This document shows, piece by piece, positions 1 through 6,344 of a DNA stretch of 14,071 bases (its first letter is position 1; every line of letters starts with the position of its first letter). Source of the DNA: Kordia sp045105435 (lineage in GTDB: Bacteria > Bacteroidota > Bacteroidia > Flavobacteriales > Flavobacteriaceae); the NCBI RefSeq assembly GCF_045105435.1, contig NZ_JBGCDL010000255.1:1-14071 (forward strand), read 5' to 3'. The notes under the pieces were generated by a model, which was not told the DNA's origin, ran no database searches, and was given only the letters and a program-made list of their open reading frames with translations. Made by a program: the position numbers and the translations under genes.

Positions 1-1291
1 CTGTAAAGAAATGGGTATTAAAACGGTTGCCGTATATTCTACAGCCGATATTGATAGCCTACACGTACGATTTGCTGACGAAGCGGTTTGTATTGGACCT
101 GCACCAAGTAGTGAATCGTATTTAAAAATGGCAAATATTATTGCTGCTGCAGAAATTACAAATGCAGATGCCATTCATCCAGGATACGGATTCTTATCTG
201 AAAACGCCAAATTCTCAAAAATTTGTGAAGAGCACAACATCAAGTTTATTGGTGCTTCTGCTGATATGATTGACAAAATGGGAGACAAAGCTTCTGCAAA
301 AGCTACAATGAAAGCTGCAGGTGTTCCTTGTGTTCCAGGAAGTGAAGGAATCATTGAAGACTTTGCAGAATGTGAAAAACTAGCCGTAGAAACAGGATAT
401 CCTGTAATGCTAAAAGCAACTGCTGGTGGTGGTGGAAAAGGAATGCGTGCCGTTTGGAAACCAGAAGATTTAAAAGATGCTTGGGATTCTGCTAGACAAG
501 AATCAAAAGCCGCTTTTGGAAATGATGACATGTACATGGAAAAACTGATTGAAGAACCAAGACACATCGAAATTCAGGTGGTTGGAGACTCTTCAGGAAA
601 AGCATGTCACTTGTCAGAACGTGATTGTTCTGTACAACGTCGTCACCAAAAATTAACAGAAGAAGTGCCTTCTCCATTTATGACAAACGAATTGCGTACA
701 CGTATGGGAGAAGCTGCTGTAAAAGCTGCTGAATTTATTAAGTATGAAGGTGCTGGAACAGTAGAATTCTTAGTAGATAAGCACAGAAACTTCTACTTTA
801 TGGAAATGAATACACGTATTCAAGTAGAACACCCAATTACAGAACAAGTAATTGATTTCGATTTGATTCGTGAGCAAATATTAGTAGCGTCTGGTGTGCC
901 AATTTCTGGTAAAAACTATACGCCAAACTTACACTCTATAGAATGTAGAATTAATGCTGAAGATCCGTTTAATAACTTTAGACCTTCTCCAGGAAGAATA
1001 ACGGTATTACATGCGCCAGGCGGACACGGAGTTCGTTTAGATACACATGTATATGCCGGATATTCAATTCCGCCAAACTACGATTCTATGATTGCAAAGT
1101 TAATTACAACAGCGCAAACTCGTGAAGAAGCCATCAATAAGATGAAACGTGCTTTAGATGAGTTCGTAATTGAAGGAATTAAAACAACGATTCCTTTCCA
1201 CAGACAATTAATGGATCATCCTGATTATGTTGCTGGAAATTATACAACAAAATTCATGGAAGACTTTGAAATGCAAGAAGAAGCAGAGTAA
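1..1291 (+). CDS. accC: Biotin carboxylase subunit of acetyl-CoA carboxylase (5' end outside window)
   Basis: This is the ATP-dependent biotin carboxylase that carboxylates the biotin on the carrier protein AccB, the first half-reaction of acetyl-CoA carboxylase in cytoplasmic fatty acid synthesis. The frame is open from base 2 (Cys-Lys-Glu before the first visible Met at 11), so the gene starts upstream. About 429 residues are visible against a usual length near 450, so only about 20 N-terminal residues are missing. Visible motifs are HPGYGFLSEN, the ATP-grasp glycine loop AGGGGKGM, the ERDCSVQRRHQK segment, and MEMNTRIQVEHPITE, which carries metal-binding and catalytic residues. The reading frame is intact and ends in TAA, followed 23 nt later by a strong terminator, so this is probably the last gene of its transcript. 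A pyruvate or propionyl-CoA carboxylase biotin carboxylase subunit is possible, but the short single-domain form favours AccC. Confidence 0.95.
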   Translation, partial: CKEMGIKTVAVYSTADIDSLHVRFADEAVCIGPAPSSESYLKMANIIAAAEITNADAIHPGYGFLSENAKFSKICEEHNIKFIGASADMIDKMGDKASAKATMKAAGVPCVPGSEGIIEDFAECEKLAVETGYPVMLKATAGGGGKGMRAVWKPEDLKDAWDSARQESKAAFGNDDMYMEKLIEEPRHIEIQVVGDSSGKACHLSERDCSVQRRHQKLTEEVPSPFMTNELRTRMGEAAVKAAEFIKYEGAGTVEFLVDKHRNFYFMEMNTRIQVEHPITEQVIDFDLIREQILVASGVPISGKNYTPNLHSIECRINAEDPFNNFRPSPGRITVLHAPGGHGVRLDTHVYAGYSIPPNYDSMIAKLITTAQTREEAINKMKRALDEFVIEGIKTTIPFHRQLMDHPDYVAGNYTTKFMEDFEMQEEAE

Positions 1292-1314
1292 ATTTTAACC
1301 AAAATAGATATAGC

Positions 1315-1347
1315 AAAAAGCTCCTTAATTTTTTAAGGAGTTTTTTT
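1315..1347 (+). terminator. Rho-independent terminator after accC
   Basis: An 8-bp perfect stem, CTCCTTAA (1321-1328) with TTAAGGAG (1333-1340), has a TTTT loop. It is preceded by an A run and followed by seven T (1341-1347). It lies just after the accC stop codon, and the A run on the far side could also let it work weakly in reverse. Confidence 0.88.
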
Positions 1348-1727
1348 ATGCTCTTTTTAAATTAACTGTATATATCTCATTTTATGAGTGTTATATGGGT
1401 TTTAGTGCAATGCATTTCCACTGATAATAGCTCGCAATACTCAGAATAGTTCGGTATTTATAAATACAGACCAACACCTTTAGTACATAGATCAGTAAAA
1501 ACTTTGGCGAGTCTATTTTTAAAAGAAAAATAATCATCGGAATGACACAAAAAATGCTAGAAGATGAATTCAATGAACCAAGAGCAAAAGATTCATTTTA
1601 TTTTTCTTTTACATTCCACTGCGCTTGCTTTGATATATGTTAAAACAACAGAAAAATACATAGCTACCTTTCATAATTCTTCATTTTTCAATACAGAATA
1701 AAAACCTTTAGCTATATTGAAGCCAAA
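1348..1727. other. Gene-free stretch between accC terminator and the FAD oxidoreductase
   Basis: I see no convincing gene, RNA or repeat here. Short open frames exist on both strands: a 60-codon minus-strand frame at 1391-1573 and a 34-codon plus-strand frame at 1542-1643. Neither has a recognisable motif or start context. The region presumably holds the promoter of the downstream pair, but no TTTG-N19-TAnnTTTG match with correct spacing was found. Confidence 0.5.
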
Positions 1728-1742
1728 ATGAACTCATTCATA

Positions 1743-2855
1743 ATGAAGCTAAGCTATTGGGAATACAAATCATGGCTGACAAATGTCGATTTCACTATTG
1801 TGGGAAGCGGTATTGTCGGACTCAACTGTGCGTTACAACTCCGAAAGCAATATCCAAGTGCAAAAATCGTCGTGTTGGAAAAAGGAATTTTACCGCAAGG
1901 CGCGAGTACAAAAAATGCTGGTTTTGCCTGTTTTGGAAGTCTCTCAGAAATTTTAGACGATCTCAATACACATTCTGAAGAAGAAGTGCTAAACCTTGTC
2001 AAAAGACGTTGTAATGGTTTGCAGTTGCTTCGTGAAACTTTGGGCGACACCACAATCGATTATCAAGCTTTGGGCGGATACGAATTGTTTACGGAAGCAG
2101 ATGCAGACTTGTATGAAACCTGTTTGACGAAAAAGGACGAAATCAATCAGTTGTTGTTTCCTGTTTTTGACGGAAATGTTTTTAGTGAAGTAGCTAATAA
2201 GTTTCAGTTTGAACGTATTCAGCATCACTATATATTCAATCAGTTTGAAGGACAAATTGATACAGGAAAAATGATGTTTTCCCTATTGGAAAAAGTAATT
2301 TCAAACAACATTCAGATCTTAAATTCCGTTACAGTTGATGGTTTCTCGGAAAACGGAAATGCAGTACATGTACAAACCAATCATTTTGACTTTCACACAA
2401 AAAAATTACTCATTGCTACCAACGGTTTTGCATCACAATTACTCAATGAAAAAGTAAAACCTGCACGCGCACAAGTGTTGATTACAAAACCAATTCCAAA
2501 CTTACATATAAAAGGAACTTTCCATCTAGACAAAGGCTATTATTACTTCAGAAACATCAATAATCGCATTCTATTTGGCGGTGGACGAAATCTAGATTTT
2601 AAAGGCGAAGAAACAACCGAATTTGCACAAACCGAGATCATTCAGCGGAAGCTGGAAGATATTTTAAAAACGACTATTTTACCCAAAAACACGGTTGAAA
2701 TTGAACATCGTTGGAGCGGAATTATGGGCGTTGGATCACAGAAAAAAGCAATTATAAAACCACTATCAAATCATGTATATTGTGGCGTTCGCTTAGGCGG
2801 AATGGGCGTTGCTATAGGAAGTTTGGTAGGAAAAGAATTAGCAGCATTGGTATGA
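1743..2855 (+). CDS. FAD-dependent oxidoreductase of the D-amino-acid oxidase (DAO) family
   Basis: This is a predicted cytoplasmic flavoprotein of the DAO/glycine-oxidase fold, oxidising an amine or amino acid of unknown identity. The N-terminal Rossmann motif GSGIVG (residues 21-26) is followed by VVLEKG, whose Glu46 should bind the FAD ribose. The segment PQGASTKNAGFACFGS follows, typical of the family's FAD-binding loop. The C-terminal RWSGIMG and CGVRLGGMGVAIGSLVG segments form the second FAD contact. Length is 370 aa, normal for the family. The start at 1743 (MKLSYWEYKSW) is chosen because it resembles the N-terminus I remember for flavobacterial homologues. An in-frame ATG at 1728 would add five residues and cannot be excluded. 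The stop overlaps the next gene's ATG in ATGA, so the two are translationally coupled. No signal peptide is seen. Confidence 0.88.
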   Translation: MKLSYWEYKSWLTNVDFTIVGSGIVGLNCALQLRKQYPSAKIVVLEKGILPQGASTKNAGFACFGSLSEILDDLNTHSEEEVLNLVKRRCNGLQLLRETLGDTTIDYQALGGYELFTEADADLYETCLTKKDEINQLLFPVFDGNVFSEVANKFQFERIQHHYIFNQFEGQIDTGKMMFSLLEKVISNNIQILNSVTVDGFSENGNAVHVQTNHFDFHTKKLLIATNGFASQLLNEKVKPARAQVLITKPIPNLHIKGTFHLDKGYYYFRNINNRILFGGGRNLDFKGEETTEFAQTEIIQRKLEDILKTTILPKNTVEIEHRWSGIMGVGSQKKAIIKPLSNHVYCGVRLGGMGVAIGSLVGKELAALV

Positions 2856-3301
2856 ACGTAAAAGAAGCATTATATAATTCATGTTTAGAAATTGTCAATA
2901 AACGACAAGCAACGATTCAAGATACATTTGCTGGAATTCAAGAAGCCATGTTGTCGGAAACCAAAAGTTCAGCAGGAGACAAGCATGAAACTGGTCGTGC
3001 TATGTTGCAACTGGAACGTGAAAAGCTAGGAAATCAATTGGCAGAAGTTCAAAAAGTAAAAGAAATTCTATTCAAAGTAGATCAAAAATCAACGGTTTCG
3101 CAAGGTTGTTTGGGAAGTGTTGTATATACTACACAAGCCAATTATTTTATTTCGGTAAGCGTTGGCGAAATCATTGTAAACAACGATAAATTCTACGCGA
3201 TTGCAACCAATACACCAATTGGAAAATTATTATTAGGCAAAAAAGTGGGCGATTCTATAAGTTTTAGAAATCAATCTTTTGTTATTGAGAAGGTTTTGTA
3301 A
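2852..3301 (+). CDS. GreA/GreB-family protein (transcript-cleavage-factor-like), coupled to the upstream oxidase
   Basis: A 149-residue protein with GreA-like architecture. Residues 1-80 form a charged helical hairpin, and residues 90-149 look like the small FKBP-type globular domain, ending PIGKLLLGKKVGDSISF, the usual Gre C-terminal signature. The hairpin tip AGDKHETG (41-48) keeps Asp43 and Glu46 with the spacing of the catalytic acidic pair in E. coli GreA (GDLKE). It may therefore place Mg2+ in the RNA polymerase secondary channel and stimulate cleavage of backtracked RNA, or compete with other channel binders. The start is ATG 2852, which overlaps the stop of the FAD gene. Upstream in-frame codons lie inside that gene and were discarded. 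Proteins of this family are, as I recall, sometimes mislabelled 3-oxoacyl-ACP synthase in databases; no ketosynthase motif is present. It is probably a paralogue, separate from the housekeeping GreA. Confidence 0.8.
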   Translation: MNVKEALYNSCLEIVNKRQATIQDTFAGIQEAMLSETKSSAGDKHETGRAMLQLEREKLGNQLAEVQKVKEILFKVDQKSTVSQGCLGSVVYTTQANYFISVSVGEIIVNNDKFYAIATNTPIGKLLLGKKVGDSISFRNQSFVIEKVL

Positions 3302-3355
3302 TTGAGTTAGATGTGCTTTGTTTTTAGAGTGTTAGATATTTTAGGTTTCCTATAA

Positions 3356-3390
3356 CGTCATTCTGAGCTTGACTCAGAATCTCAGAAGAA
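3356..3390. repeat. Short hairpin repeat, copy 1 (CGTCATTCTGAG type)
   Basis: An 8-bp perfect inverted repeat, ATTCTGAG (3360-3367) with CTCAGAAT (3373-3380), has loop CTTGA. It is flanked by CGTC and TCTC. A second copy at 4142-4171 has a changed but still paired stem. It belongs to a type of short dispersed palindrome that I recall from many Bacteroidota genomes. It lies between the Gre-like gene and the exonuclease and may act as a weak bidirectional terminator or RNA-stabilising hairpin. Confidence 0.75.
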
Positions 3391-3455
3391 TGATGAATAA
3401 TTTAAAATTTAACATTAAAGAACCCTATCTTGCTACTTCTAAAAAACAAAGAAAC

Positions 3456-3977
3456 ATGAGTTATATAATGATTGATATAGAATCGGACGGACCAATTCCT
3501 GGCGATTATTCTATGATTTGTTTTGGAGCCGTTTTGGTAGATCCTGCACTTGATAGAACGTTCTACGGAAAAATAAAACCAATTTCGGAGCAATTCAATC
3601 CGGAAGCATTGGCAATTTCAGGATTTTCGCGTGAAGAAACTTTGGAATTTGATGATCCAAAAACTGTAATGACCGATTTTAAAACCTGGATTCAAGAAAA
3701 CTCGAAAGGAAGACCAATTTTTATAAGTGATAACAATGGATTTGACTGGATGTTTATTTGTTGGTACTTTCATCATTTCATAGGCGAAAATCCGTTTGGA
3801 TATTCTTCCAGAAGACTTTCCGATTTGTACTGCGGAATGGAAAAAGATACCTTTGCCAAGTGGAAACATTTACGCAAAACCGTGCATACTCACAATCCTG
3901 TTGATGACGCTATGGGAAATGCAGAAGTATTACTGATGATGAAAAAAGAAATGGATTTAAAGATTAGTTTGAAGTAG
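3456..3977 (+). CDS. DEDDh 3'-5' exonuclease (RNase T/DnaQ-like)
   Basis: A stand-alone 173-aa exonuclease domain, predicted to remove nucleotides from 3' ends of DNA or RNA by two-metal catalysis in the cytoplasm. The four acidic positions and the general-base His are visible: Asp7 and Glu9 in IMIDIES (ExoI), Asp97 in NNGFDWMF (ExoII), and His146 and Asp151 in THNPVDDAMGNAE (ExoIII, H-x4-D). No polymerase or BRCT domain is attached. The start is ATG 3456 (MSYIMIDIES). The open frame continues upstream to an alternative TTG at 3369, but that part lies in the hairpin repeat and in low-complexity sequence, so it is excluded. The gene is flanked by repeats on both sides and appears to be a single-gene unit. 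The substrate cannot be told from sequence. Confidence 0.85.
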   Translation: MSYIMIDIESDGPIPGDYSMICFGAVLVDPALDRTFYGKIKPISEQFNPEALAISGFSREETLEFDDPKTVMTDFKTWIQENSKGRPIFISDNNGFDWMFICWYFHHFIGENPFGYSSRRLSDLYCGMEKDTFAKWKHLRKTVHTHNPVDDAMGNAEVLLMMKKEMDLKISLK

Positions 3978-4000
3978 TTTTTTTGTTGGAATCAGGATTT

Positions 4001-4041
4001 TTAGAACCTAGATTCTAGATGTTTTCTAAATAAATTTAGTG
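4001..4041 (+). repeat. 41-nt direct repeat, copy A
   Basis: This copy matches 4252-4292 with three mismatches by eye. The shared block ends in a long identical stretch, GATGTTTTCTAAATAAATTT followed by AGTG. The two copies are separated by about 210 bases that contain other repeat families. Confidence 0.8.
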
Positions 4042-4052
4042 TTTCAATGTAG

Positions 4053-4084
4053 ATTTCGATAGCTCTATTGAGCGGAGTCGAAAT
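4053..4084. repeat. Nested inverted repeat with ATTTCGA/TCGAAAT arms
   Basis: The outer arms ATTTCGA (4053-4059) and TCGAAAT (4078-4084) pair perfectly. An inner stem, GCTC (4062-4065) with GAGC (4070-4073), closes a TATT loop. The CTATTGAGCGGAGTCGAAAT string is a form I recall as a dispersed intergenic repeat in Flavobacteriaceae. Confidence 0.7.
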
Positions 4085-4141
4085 ACAAAATTTCATATTG
4101 AAATTACACTCGATCATACGGTTTGAAGATAAGATAATCTA

Positions 4142-4171
4142 CGTCATGCTGAACTTGATTCAGCATCGCAT
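4142..4171. repeat. Short hairpin repeat, copy 2 (CGTCATGCTGAA type)
   Basis: ATGCTGAA (4146-4153) pairs with TTCAGCAT (4159-4166) around the same CTTGA loop as the copy at 3356. Two stem positions differ from copy 1, and both changes are matched on the opposite arm, so the stem is preserved. Confidence 0.75.
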
Positions 4172-4251
4172 AACAGTAAGATTACCAGGCTAATATTCAA
4201 CATAAAAAAGAAAACATTCGTGAGTTCGTGGTGAAAAAGGAATTAAGATTT

Positions 4252-4292
4252 TTAGAGCCAAGATTCAAGATGTTTTCTAAATAAATTTAGTG
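4252..4292 (+). repeat. 41-nt direct repeat, copy B
   Basis: Second copy of the block at 4001-4041. Its left half (AGAGCCAAGATTCAAGATG) also resembles the repeat at 5722-5742 and 6061-6081, which links the two repeat-rich intervals of this window. Confidence 0.75.
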
Positions 4293-4320
4293 GTAAAAAA
4301 GTATTGCGCAAGAGTAAGAA

Positions 4321-4415
4321 ATAATTTAAAATTCAACATTTAGCATCCAACATAAAGAAGAAAAATCTAAAAGCGCATCGATCTAACATCCAACAGCGGA
4401 GCGATCTAACATCTT
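4321..4415 (-). repeat. AT-rich dispersed repeat reaching into the 3' end of the glycosyltransferase gene
   Basis: The part at 4321-4384 is related to 6287-6344, sharing AATTTAAAATTCAACATT-like sequence, CAACATAAA, and AATCTAAAAGCG followed by a C/A-rich GATC-like end. An additional unit is duplicated inside this copy: CGATCTAACATCCAACAGCG next to CGATCTAACATCTTATC. The glycosyltransferase stop codon at 4383-4385 lies within it, so its last codons (MLDRSAVGC) come from repeat sequence. Confidence 0.65.
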
Positions 4416-5588
4416 ATCATTAATAATCGTTTCAAACTCTTCCAAATACATTTCAGTAATTCGTTTCATAGGAAATGCAGTAGCTGCTTTGTAATTCGTT
4501 TTTCCAAGCGAAATTCTATACACGTCGTTCGTCACAATTGCTTCAATGGCATTTGCCAAACTATCTACACTTGTAGGTTCAAAGAATTCTCCTCTATAAC
4601 CTTCATCTTTTACAAGCAAAGCTAAATCGCCCAAATCTGGCATTACAACTGCTTTTCCATAGCTTCCTGCTTGGTGTAACACGCCCGAACTTCCTGTGGT
4701 AGCTGTATATGGAAATACAACAACAGCACTTTCGTTAAATAATGGCGCTACATCAGCTTCTTCTACATAACCAGTAAATGTCAATTGCGGGACATGTTTG
4801 TATTGCTCTTGTACGTTTGCCAAATATCCTGGTACATTTGGATTGTCGGTTCCTGCAATGACGATTTCTAAATCTAAACCTGAAGTTTTGCGGACTTTTT
4901 CCACAGCTTCAATCATCGTTTCTACTTTTTTGTACGTTCCAAACTTTCCAAAAGCCATTATTTTCAATGGTCCATCAGGCAGATCATACGTTGGTGTTGA
5001 AGCAATTTCAAACGTTCCATGTGGAATCATAGTTACATTGTCGGCTAAATATTTTTTCTCTAAAACATTCACATATTTTTGCATGGTTACAGCAACTGTA
5101 TCTGCTTTTAAAAGCAATCTTGTTAAGTTTGCTCCAATGTAATTATATGTTTTTTGTAGTAGTTTATTAGATGTAAATCCGGCACTTTTTAAATCAACTT
5201 CTTCTAAAATATTGTGTAATAAAACAATATTAGGAATATTCTTCATGGAACAAATCCAAGGAAGCATCAATCCTAAAGCAGCAGCCACTTTTTTGTCGCC
5301 AAACTTCATAAACTGCAAGTTGAATAAAACGGCATCAGGTTTTGTTTGGTTGATAGCTTTTGTAACCGAAAAGATATTTTTGTAACTATTAAACTTCCAA
5401 CATTCTTTTACGGTAACCTTACAACCAGCTTTCGAAAAATTCAAATCTTTTGCTTCTGGAGTTGCATCTGTTAACAAAATGATTTCTGTAATGTTTTCCT
5501 TCTGGCGAAAGCTCTTCACTAAGTGATATGCGTATTCGTTTAAGGTTACTTTACTTGGCGGATATGCGGTTACGATTGCTAACTTCAT
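4383..5588 (-). CDS. Glycosyltransferase, GT4-like (GT-B fold)
   Basis: A 401-aa GT-B glycosyltransferase, predicted to transfer a sugar from a nucleotide sugar to a growing glycan at the inner face of the cytoplasmic membrane. The N-terminus MKLAIVTAYPPSKVTLNEYAYHL is the usual first beta strand and acceptor-side loop. IPHGTFE and MAFGKFGTYKKVETMIEAVEKV mark the linker and the start of the donor domain. VVVFPYTATTGSSGVLHQAGSYGKAVV is the donor-binding segment. The family's E-x7-E motif is changed to T-x7-Q there, seen directly. The start is ATG 5588; upstream in-frame codons add 12 residues with no support. The C-terminal MLDRSAVGC lies in a repeat. It has the same strand as the flippase upstream but is separated by 737 nt of repeats, so it probably has its own promoter. 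The sugar and acceptor are unknown. Confidence 0.87.
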   Translation of the reverse strand: MKLAIVTAYPPSKVTLNEYAYHLVKSFRQKENITEIILLTDATPEAKDLNFSKAGCKVTVKECWKFNSYKNIFSVTKAINQTKPDAVLFNLQFMKFGDKKVAAALGLMLPWICSMKNIPNIVLLHNILEEVDLKSAGFTSNKLLQKTYNYIGANLTRLLLKADTVAVTMQKYVNVLEKKYLADNVTMIPHGTFEIASTPTYDLPDGPLKIMAFGKFGTYKKVETMIEAVEKVRKTSGLDLEIVIAGTDNPNVPGYLANVQEQYKHVPQLTFTGYVEEADVAPLFNESAVVVFPYTATTGSSGVLHQAGSYGKAVVMPDLGDLALLVKDEGYRGEFFEPTSVDSLANAIEAIVTNDVYRISLGKTNYKAATAFPMKRITEMYLEEFETIINDKMLDRSAVGC

Positions 5589-5710
5589 GAGATCGAGTTT
5601 TTTAGTTATAGTACAAATGTGCATTTTCCACCTCTGAAAAATGGACGACTTGTGCCGAAATGCAAGTATGTTTCGGTGAAAGGAAAGAGTGTTTAGATAT
5701 CTTTTTTAAT

Positions 5711-5748
5711 GATTCAAGAATATAGAGTCAAGATTCAAGATGATTTCT
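5711..5748 (+). repeat. 38-nt direct repeat, copy 1
   Basis: It matches 6050-6087 with a single difference by eye (GATGATTTCT versus GACGATTTCT). The unit is itself internally repetitive, with GATTCAAGA occurring twice. Confidence 0.85.
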
Positions 5749-5800
5749 GAGGTCATTCCACATTTGTTACTAAATCTAGTTGCTACAAATGAGATTCAAG

Positions 5801-5926
5801 CGTCACTTCGAGTGAAATTTCAGTATGAAATTTTGTATCGAGAAGTACTACGAAAACAGATTTCTTCAAAGTACTTCTCGATACAATTTTTCTTCATGTT
5901 ATTTTGAAAAATCACTCGAAGTGACG
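5801..5926. repeat. 126-nt interrupted inverted repeat (MITE- or REP-like)
   Basis: Outer arms CGTCACTTCGAGTGA (5801-5815) and TCACTCGAAGTGACG (5912-5926) are perfectly complementary over 15 bp. Inner arms TTGTATCGAGAAGTACT (5833-5849) and AGTACTTCTCGATACAA (5870-5886) are perfect over 17 bp, with a 20-nt loop. The spacer 5816-5832 is itself a small palindrome, AATTTCA-GTA-TGAAATT. No transposase frame is inside. It could form a cruciform, or a long RNA hairpin if transcribed. Flavobacterial genomes carry similar CACTTCGAGTGA repeats, as I remember them. Confidence 0.85.
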
Positions 5927-5946
5927 TGTATTGTTTACGATAGTGT

Positions 5947-6087
5947 ACGTCATACTTGCTCGCAACGACGTTTCAAATAATAACTACTAACACAAGTCTA
6001 ATTTGTGCCGACAAACAAGCTAAAAAATTCGTGCATTCGTGGTGAAAAAGATTCAAGAATATAGAGTCAAGATTCAAGACGATTTCT
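5947..6087 (+). repeat. Composite direct repeat: 103-nt unit copy 1 joined to 38-nt unit copy 2
   Basis: The first part, 5947-6049, is about 90% identical by eye to 6154-6256. It begins ACGTCATACTT and passes through CTACTAACACAAGT, GTGCCGACAAACAAGCTAAA and ATTCGTGG. It runs directly into 6050-6087, the second copy of the 38-nt repeat at 5711-5748. Confidence 0.85.
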
Positions 6088-6153
6088 AAGAGCCTTTAGT
6101 ATTTTAAACTAAAAACATTGGTTATAAAAAAGTATCTCAATAAACAGATTGCC

Positions 6154-6256
6154 ACGTCATACTTCCTCGCAACGACGTTTCAAATAATAACTACTAACAC
6201 AAGTCCAACTCGTGCCGACAAACAAGCTAAAAAAATGCGTGTATTCGTGGTAAAAA
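6154..6256 (+). repeat. 103-nt direct repeat, copy 2
   Basis: Second copy of 5947-6049, starting ACGTCATACTTCCTCGCAAC. Substitutions cluster around the middle (CCAACTCGTG in place of CTAATTTGTG) and in the A-rich stretch before CGTGTATTCGTGG. The copies start 207 bases apart in the same orientation, so recombination between them could delete or duplicate that stretch. Confidence 0.85.
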
Positions 6257-6286
6257 ACAGCAAGAGTAATTATCAAAGAGAGAGAA

Positions 6287-6344
6287 CAATTCAAAATTTA
6301 TCATGTAACATTCAACATAAAAAATCTAAAAGCGAAGCAATCCA
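6287..6344 (-). repeat. AT-rich dispersed repeat containing the flippase stop codon
   Basis: Related to 4321-4384. Both carry TTAAAATTC/TTCAAAATT-like sequence, then CAACATAAA and AATCTAAAAGCG. On the minus strand it reads GGATTGCTTCGCTTTTAG, which supplies the last codons (GLLRF, stop) of the flippase gene. Confidence 0.65.

Larger units (their letters stand above)
3978..4382. other. Gene-free, repeat-filled interval downstream of the exonuclease
   Basis: These 405 bases hold at least five repeat pieces: a 41-nt direct repeat present twice, a nested hairpin, the second copy of the CTTGA-loop hairpin, a piece resembling the 5947-6087 repeat (4211-4280), and an AT-rich repeat shared with the end of the flippase gene. 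The genes either side converge here. I see no coding frame and no structured RNA other than these hairpins. Confidence 0.7.
5589..6325. other. 737-nt gene-free, repeat-dense interval between glycosyltransferase and flippase genes
   Basis: The interval contains a 38-nt repeat twice, a 103-nt repeat twice, a 126-nt inverted repeat, and the copy of the AT-rich repeat that ends the flippase gene. An open frame at 6118-6405 is made mostly of these repeats and is not a credible gene. The glycosyltransferase promoter should lie near 5590-5650. A CACATTTG one mismatch from TAnnTTTG exists on the minus strand there, but without a -33 partner. Confidence 0.75.

Noticed and set aside
1391..1573. 60-codon minus-strand frame
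   Set aside because: Hydrophobic, AT-driven composition with no start signal and no motif; most likely chance.
1542..1643. 34-codon plus-strand frame (MTQKMLEDEFNE...)
   Set aside because: The first half reads protein-like but there is no start context, the end is Cys/Phe-rich low-quality sequence, and no family is recognised.
2711..2851. Upstream extension of the Gre-like gene inside the FAD gene
   Set aside because: It overlaps conserved FAD-domain codons in another frame; the ATGA overlap at 2852 gives a natural coupled start.
2852..3301. 3-oxoacyl-ACP synthase annotation for the Gre-like protein
   Set aside because: At 149 aa it lacks any thiolase-fold active-site Cys/His motif; its hairpin and C-terminal domain fit GreA/GreB.
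3369..3455. N-terminal extension of the exonuclease from TTG 3369
   Set aside because: The added codons lie in the CTTGA hairpin repeat and AT-rich sequence; the conserved domain begins immediately at ATG 3456.
3302..6325. Insertion sequence or CRISPR array in the repeat-rich intervals
   Set aside because: No transposase frame, no terminal repeats with target duplications, and no regularly spaced identical repeats with unique spacers were found.
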